9,403 bases of DNA from Pontiella sp. (GTDB lineage Bacteria; Verrucomicrobiota; Kiritimatiellia; Kiritimatiellales; Pontiellaceae): assembly GCA_029939385.1 (NCBI GenBank), contig JAOZSZ010000039.1:1-9403 (forward strand). The letters are read 5' to 3'. This document shows positions 6,930 to 9,403 of the stretch, piece by piece. Each line of letters begins with the position of its first letter. The stretch's first letter is position 1. A program made the position numbers and the translations under genes. Below the pieces are notes generated by a model. The model did not search any database. It was not told where the DNA came from and was given only the letters and a program-made list of their open reading frames with translations.

Positions 6930-7259
6930 TTGGCTCTCATCCGTTATTTGCGCGCGTCGACCACAACAAGGATGGCCGCAATAACCGGCAACCACCGCTT
7001 GATTATGGAGCAACTGATCAGCGCATCGCCGCTCACCTACCTCACCCCCGACGATCCTCCCATATTGATCCTGCATGGCGATCAAGACCCAACCGTGCCG
7101 GTCGAACAAAGCCAGCTATTGCATGAGCGCTATCAAGCGGCCGGACTGGAATCCGAATTGCACATCCTACAAGGCGCGGGCCACGGCGGCATGGTTTTCA
7201 GCGACGAAGAACGCTATCAGCTCATTAAAATCTTCCTCGACAAACACCTCGGGGAATAG
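6930..7259 (+). pseudogene. C-terminal remnant of an alpha/beta hydrolase (esterase), with an EF-hand-like loop out of frame
   Basis: The open frame encodes only the last third of an esterase/prolyl-oligopeptidase-type hydrolase: ASPLTYLTPDDPPILILHGD, then DPTVP with the probable catalytic aspartate (D53 of this frame), and GAGHGG with the catalytic histidine (H85). The nucleophile elbow (GxSxG) and oxyanion-hole segment are absent, so it cannot be active alone. In a different frame, 6959-6979 reads DHNKDGR, preceded by FARV, which resembles a calcium-binding EF-hand loop. EF-hand/esterase fusions are known in planctomycete-type bacteria, so this may be a deleted and frameshifted fusion gene. 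The TTG at 6930 has no Shine-Dalgarno sequence; an in-frame ATG lies at 6972. A functional short protein is possible but unlikely. Confidence 0.6.
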
Positions 7260-7473
7260 CTTGTTGCTCCGTCGGAACCACGGTTGTCTCATGGCGAGGA
7301 GAGAGCGCCCCTCCAGTTACTTCCTCTACAACTCTCCATCCGTCAATCCAAACCAAAATAGAGGAAAAAGAGCCCCCTCTTGGTTTCTGCGGTGCATTCA
7401 CCAAATTTTTGACTTTACGCCTCTTGCATATTTCTCCTTTACACGGGTTGCGACTCCTCCTACTTTAACGAGA
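7260..7473. other. Non-coding interval upstream of the ArsR gene
   Basis: About 214 bases contain no supported gene. The open frame that runs through it into the ArsR gene has no family-like residues before position 7474 and is probably untranslated leader. The interval holds the bulged hairpin at 7350-7386. A TTGACT at 7409-7414 could serve as a -35 box, but I see no -10 at proper spacing. It may contain the promoter of the sulfur-relay genes. Confidence 0.4.
7350..7386. repeat. Bulged inverted repeat upstream of the ArsR gene
   Basis: AAACCA (7350-7355) and AGAGG (7360-7364), with AAAT bulged between them, pair with CCTCT (7376-7380) and TGGTTT (7381-7386) around an 11-base loop. This gives 11 base pairs in all. 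No T-run follows, so a standard terminator is unlikely. It lies about 90 bases before the ArsR start and may be a degenerate terminator of the upstream unit, an operator or chance. Confidence 0.35.
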
Positions 7474-7800
7474 ATGAAATCATGTAACATTGATGTTTAT
7501 GAGCTTCAAGCTGACCTGTGCAAAATGATGTCGAATCCCAAGCGGATTGCTATGGTAGAGCTATTAAGTCAAAAGGAGCGATGTGTTGGCGAACTTGCCG
7601 ACGCCCTTGGATCGTCGGTGAGTGCAATAAGCCAACATTTACGAACCATGAAAGATAAAGGCATGGTGGTAAATCGCAAGGAAGCCCAAACCGTCTACTA
7701 CCGTCTAAAGAACCCTAAACTCATCAAAAGTTGCCAGGTCATGCGTGAAGTTCTTCTTGAAGAGATCGAATCGCAAAAGAATCTGGCTCAAAATCATTAA
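7474..7800 (+). CDS. ArsR/SmtB-family transcriptional repressor
   Basis: This 108-residue winged-helix protein has the ArsR pattern: LCKMMSNPKRIAMVELLSQ (helices 1-2), CVGELADALGSSVSAISQHLRTMKDKGMV (helix-turn-helix, about 37-65) and the wing NRKEAQTVYYRL (67-78). ArsR proteins leave DNA on binding metals or on thiol oxidation. Cysteines are C4, C16, C37 and C87; the classic CxC arsenic site is absent (C37-V-G). C37 in the recognition region and C87 in the last helix are spaced roughly as in persulfide-sensing ArsR proteins such as SqrR/BigR, which would fit the sulfur genes downstream; this is inference. ATG 7474 is chosen because the fold begins just after it, although no strong Shine-Dalgarno sequence is visible. 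The DsrE-like gene follows after 29 bases. Confidence 0.9.
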   Translation: MKSCNIDVYELQADLCKMMSNPKRIAMVELLSQKERCVGELADALGSSVSAISQHLRTMKDKGMVVNRKEAQTVYYRLKNPKLIKSCQVMREVLLEEIESQKNLAQNH

Positions 7801-7829
7801 CCCTAACGAATAAATTCTGGAGAAAATAG

Positions 7830-8384
7830 ATGAATGATGAAAACCAAAATTTAGAAGAGATGATCAAAAAGCTGACCGCCCGCGTGGAGGAGCTGGAGGA
7901 GAATGCCCCCGATAATAATCTTTGCATCGGTGTTATGAGTGGTGACTACGACAGCACCATGGCCGCATTCATCATTGCTCTGGGCGCAACCGCCTACGAT
8001 ATGGAAGTGGATCTGTTCTTCACCTTTTGGGGGCTCTCCGCTCTGCGTGATCCAAAAAAGAAAGCCAAAAAAGATTTTCTGGGGAAAATGTTTGGCACCA
8101 TGCTGCCCTCTAGTTGCAACAAACTTCCTCTTTCCAAAATGCAAATGCTAGGCATGGGGCCCCCCATGATTAAATCCGTGATGAAAATGCACAACGCCAA
8201 GTCTCTTGAAGAGCTAATGAAAGACGCCGGAGAGTTTGGTGTTCGCATCCATGTTTGCACGATGGCCATGGACGTGATGGGCATGAAGAAAGAAGAGATG
8301 ATCGACTACCCTCATATTGACTATGTCGGCGTCGGCGCTTTTGTGGGTATGTTCCAAGAAGCGAAACAGTGCTGGTTTATGTAA
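7830..8384 (+). CDS. DsrE/DsrF/DrsH-like sulfurtransferase-type protein
   Basis: The 184-residue protein belongs to the DsrE-like group often annotated as peroxiredoxin-like DrsE_2. After a charged, probably coiled-coil N-terminus (residues 6-25) comes the fold's first strand and helix, CIGVMSGDYDSTMAAFIIALGA (32-53), then DLFFTFWGLSAL (61-72). The key motif VCTMAMDVMG (142-151) holds C143, the likely persulfide-carrying cysteine. Other cysteines are C32, C96 and C181. The linker rich in lysine and methionine (75-125) is normal for this subgroup. GGAG at 7819-7822 is seven bases before the ATG. The gene lies between an ArsR regulator and a TusA-like carrier, which supports a cytoplasmic persulfide relay; direction and sulfur source are unknown. 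Confidence 0.9.
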   Translation: MNDENQNLEEMIKKLTARVEELEENAPDNNLCIGVMSGDYDSTMAAFIIALGATAYDMEVDLFFTFWGLSALRDPKKKAKKDFLGKMFGTMLPSSCNKLPLSKMQMLGMGPPMIKSVMKMHNAKSLEELMKDAGEFGVRIHVCTMAMDVMGMKKEEMIDYPHIDYVGVGAFVGMFQEAKQCWFM

Positions 8385-8423
8385 AATAAGAATTGAAACC
8401 CGAAATCAATAAGGAGAAATAAA

Positions 8424-8678
8424 ATGACGACAGACGAACTCAAAGGATTGGAAGTTGCAACAGAAGTAGATGCCCGCGGAACCGCTTGCCCGGGGCCCCT
8501 GCTTGATGCAAAACGCGCGATTGGTGATTGCCCTGACAACGGCGTAATGTGTGTTCTTTCTTCAGATGAAGGCACCATTATTGATATCCAACGCTGGAGC
8601 AAAAAGATGAAGTATGAATACCTCGGCGACCTCGAAGATGATGGGTTCTGGCGTGTATTCTTCAAAAAAACAGTCTAA
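8424..8678 (+). CDS. tusA: TusA-family sulfur carrier protein
   Basis: This 84-residue protein carries the TusA signature ACPGPLLDAKRAI, with C22 as the persulfide-bearing cysteine of the CPxP motif. The rest fits the small two-layer fold (VDARGTACPGP, then GVMCVLSSDEGTIIDI and a C-terminal strand, FWRVFFKK). A second cysteine, C36, and C43 are not conserved catalytic positions as far as I recall. AAGGAG at 8411-8416 is seven bases before the ATG. The DsrE-like gene ends 39 bases upstream, so they are very likely co-transcribed. With DsrE and Hdr-type neighbours, a role in dissimilatory sulfur transfer is more likely than tRNA thiolation, for which TusA is known in E. coli. The symbol reflects family membership, not proven orthology. 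Confidence 0.92.
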   Translation: MTTDELKGLEVATEVDARGTACPGPLLDAKRAIGDCPDNGVMCVLSSDEGTIIDIQRWSKKMKYEYLGDLEDDGFWRVFFKKTV

Positions 8679-8690
8679 CCGTTTTCAGTT

Positions 8691-8733
8691 GTTAATTATG
8701 GGTTGCTGGAAAATCCAGCAACCCATAACTAAC
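8691..8733. repeat. Long, nearly perfect hairpin between tusA and the MvhD-like gene
   Basis: TTATGGGTTGCTGGA at 8696-8710 pairs perfectly with TCCAGCAACCCATAA at 8714-8728 around a three-base loop (AAA). After one mismatch, four more pairs (GTTA 8691-8694 with TAAC 8730-8733) bring the stem to 19 pairs over 20 positions. No T-run follows. It starts 12 bases after the tusA stop. It may end or attenuate the ArsR-DsrE-TusA transcript, protect its 3' end, or act as an RNA processing site setting a different level for the Hdr genes. Confidence 0.75.
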
Positions 8734-8736
8734 TCT

Positions 8737-8749
8737 TCTTATGATAAGA
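8737..8749. repeat. Short palindrome upstream of the MvhD-like gene
   Basis: TCTTAT (8737-8742) and ATAAGA (8744-8749) form a perfect inverted repeat about a central G, 28 bases before the ATG at 8778. It contains TATGAT (8740-8745), a fair -10 match without a clear -35. It could be an operator or promoter element for the Hdr genes, or a small leader hairpin. Confidence 0.3.
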
Positions 8750-8777
8750 GATCACTATTAACCCGAGTGTAGCGACG

Positions 8778-9191
8778 ATGAAAAGCAACGAACCTGAACC
8801 TAAAATCCTGGTCTTTTCGACCAATAGCATTTCCGACCCCGGCATTGATTTGGCGGGCGGCGCACATATGCACTATTCGACCGCCGTTCAAGTGGTTCCT
8901 TTGCCCTGCTCTAGCGGCGTTAAACCCTCCTGGGTGGTTCACGCCATCCAACAGGGCTTCGATGGGGTCTTCGTGGCGGGCTGCGGGGGCGACTGCTCCT
9001 TTCTCTCCGACTGCACGCCCCGTACCAGTGCCGTCATTAAAAGGGCACAAGATCTGATGAAGGAAAACAATATCAGCCCCAAGCGGCTGAAAATGTCAGG
9101 GATTTGCTCGGTATGTGCAGACAACTTTGTGTCGCACATGAACAATTTTCAAAAAGAATTAAAGAAGTTGGATGCCAATGAAAACGGATAA
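8778..9191 (+). CDS. MvhD/FlpD-like hydrogenase iron-sulfur subunit family protein
   Basis: The 137-residue protein resembles MvhD/FlpD, the small [2Fe-2S] subunit that docks on HdrA and passes electrons to it. Recognisable parts are DLAGGAHMHYSTAVQVVPLPCSSGV (24-48 region), FDGVFVAGCGGDC (61-73) and ICSVCADNFVSHMNNF near the end (109-124). Cysteines are C44, C69, C73, C79, C110 and C113. Typical members also have cysteines in an NWC-type motif near residue 16; here that place reads STNSISDPG with none, so the cluster ligands may differ. No good Shine-Dalgarno sequence precedes ATG 8778. It overlaps the HdrA-like gene by 14 bases, as expected for an HdrA partner. Confidence 0.82.
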   Translation: MKSNEPEPKILVFSTNSISDPGIDLAGGAHMHYSTAVQVVPLPCSSGVKPSWVVHAIQQGFDGVFVAGCGGDCSFLSDCTPRTSAVIKRAQDLMKENNISPKRLKMSGICSVCADNFVSHMNNFQKELKKLDANENG

Positions 9192-9403
9192 GCAAAAGAC
9201 AGACTACGATGTCATGGTGGTCGGTGCCGGCACCGCCGGTATGGAAACCGCCGCCTCGCTCGGCGACATGGGTTACAAGGTGCTCCTGGTGGAGAAAAAA
9301 TCCAGCATTGGCGGTAAAGCGATTCTCTTGAGCAAGGTTTTCCCCACACTCGACTGCGCCAGCTGCATCATAACCCCAAAAATGGCGGCCGCGGCTCACC
9401 ATC
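9178..9403 (+). CDS. hdrA: HdrA-like FAD/iron-sulfur protein, N-terminal part
   Basis: Only 75 codons are inside the window. They encode an FAD-binding Rossmann start, YDVMVVGAGTAGMETAASLG (glycines of GxGxxG at 16-21) with E39 ending the second strand, then GGKAILLSKVFPTLDCASCI, with C60 and C63 in the cysteine motif typical of HdrA. HdrA is the flavin subunit of heterodisulfide reductases, where electron bifurcation or confurcation occurs; bacterial relatives include those beside sulfur-oxidation and sulfate-reduction genes. An in-frame ATG at 9172 is an alternative start, and neither has a strong Shine-Dalgarno sequence. The 14-base overlap with the MvhD-like gene indicates coupled translation. 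The C-terminal domains, which would separate HdrA from QmoA-like forms, lie outside the window. Confidence 0.9.
   Translation, partial: MKTDKQKTDYDVMVVGAGTAGMETAASLGDMGYKVLLVEKKSSIGGKAILLSKVFPTLDCASCIITPKMAAAAHH

Noticed and set aside
7075..7473. N-terminal extension of the ArsR frame
   Set aside because: The added residues show no domain, overlap the hydrolase remnant in another frame, and the ArsR fold is complete from 7474.
7481..7501. AACAT-TG-ATGTT inverted repeat as an ArsR operator
   Set aside because: Five-base arms lie inside the first codons of the ArsR gene and are short enough to occur by chance.
1..9403. CRISPR arrays, tRNA or rRNA genes, insertion sequences
   Set aside because: No regularly spaced repeats, no tRNA-like cloverleaf or rRNA stretch, and no transposase or flanking terminal repeats were seen on either strand.

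Overview
The window is a bacterial chromosomal segment of medium G+C content with densely packed genes, nearly all on the + strand. It carries anaerobe-style redox genes: polyferredoxins, DsrE/TusA proteins, and HdrA with its MvhD-type partner. It also holds a Gfo/Idh/MocA dehydrogenase and the relic of a possible EF-hand/esterase fusion. Together these suggest an anaerobic member of the Planctomycetes-Verrucomicrobia-Chlamydiae group, perhaps Kiritimatiellota, but no rRNA or ribosomal-protein marker is present, so this is an inference.

Layout. (1) Positions 1-150, minus strand: the N-terminal part of a small cysteine-rich protein of unknown function, divergent from the rest. (2) 348-3387: three ordinary genes, a Gfo/Idh/MocA oxidoreductase, an RluA-family pseudouridine synthase and the rRNA/tRNA methyltransferase RlmN, closed by a clear rho-independent terminator at 3401-3434. 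(3) 3443-6918: a tightly overlapping four-gene operon behind a consensus TATAAT box embedded in a perfect inverted repeat. It encodes a secreted beta-propeller (NHL-like) with cysteine pairs, a PhnD-like substrate-binding lipoprotein with a CxxxxCxC motif and no ABC partners, a NapG/MauM-like ferredoxin with 16 cysteines (four [4Fe-4S] clusters), and a NapH/NosR-like membrane iron-sulfur protein that starts with TTG. (4) 6919-7473: a decayed region holding the C-terminal end of an alpha/beta hydrolase, an EF-hand-like loop in another frame, and a bulged hairpin. (5) 7474-9403: an ArsR-type repressor, a DsrE-like protein, a TusA-like sulfur carrier, an MvhD/FlpD-like subunit and the start of an HdrA-like flavoprotein that runs off the window.

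How they may work together. Region 3 looks like an envelope electron-transfer module: a membrane iron-sulfur protein could exchange electrons with quinone and pass them through the exported four-cluster ferredoxin to, or from, the two cysteine-bearing extracytoplasmic proteins. No terminal reductase is encoded in the window. Region 5 looks like a cytoplasmic persulfide relay (DsrE to TusA) beside an Hdr-type electron-bifurcating or disulfide-handling module, under an ArsR regulator that may sense reactive sulfur. The two modules being neighbours raises the possibility that they serve one sulfur pathway, with oxidation, reduction or disproportionation all open. That link is a hypothesis. The most interesting part of the window is the four-gene module, whose two cysteine-bearing extracytoplasmic components match no system I can name.
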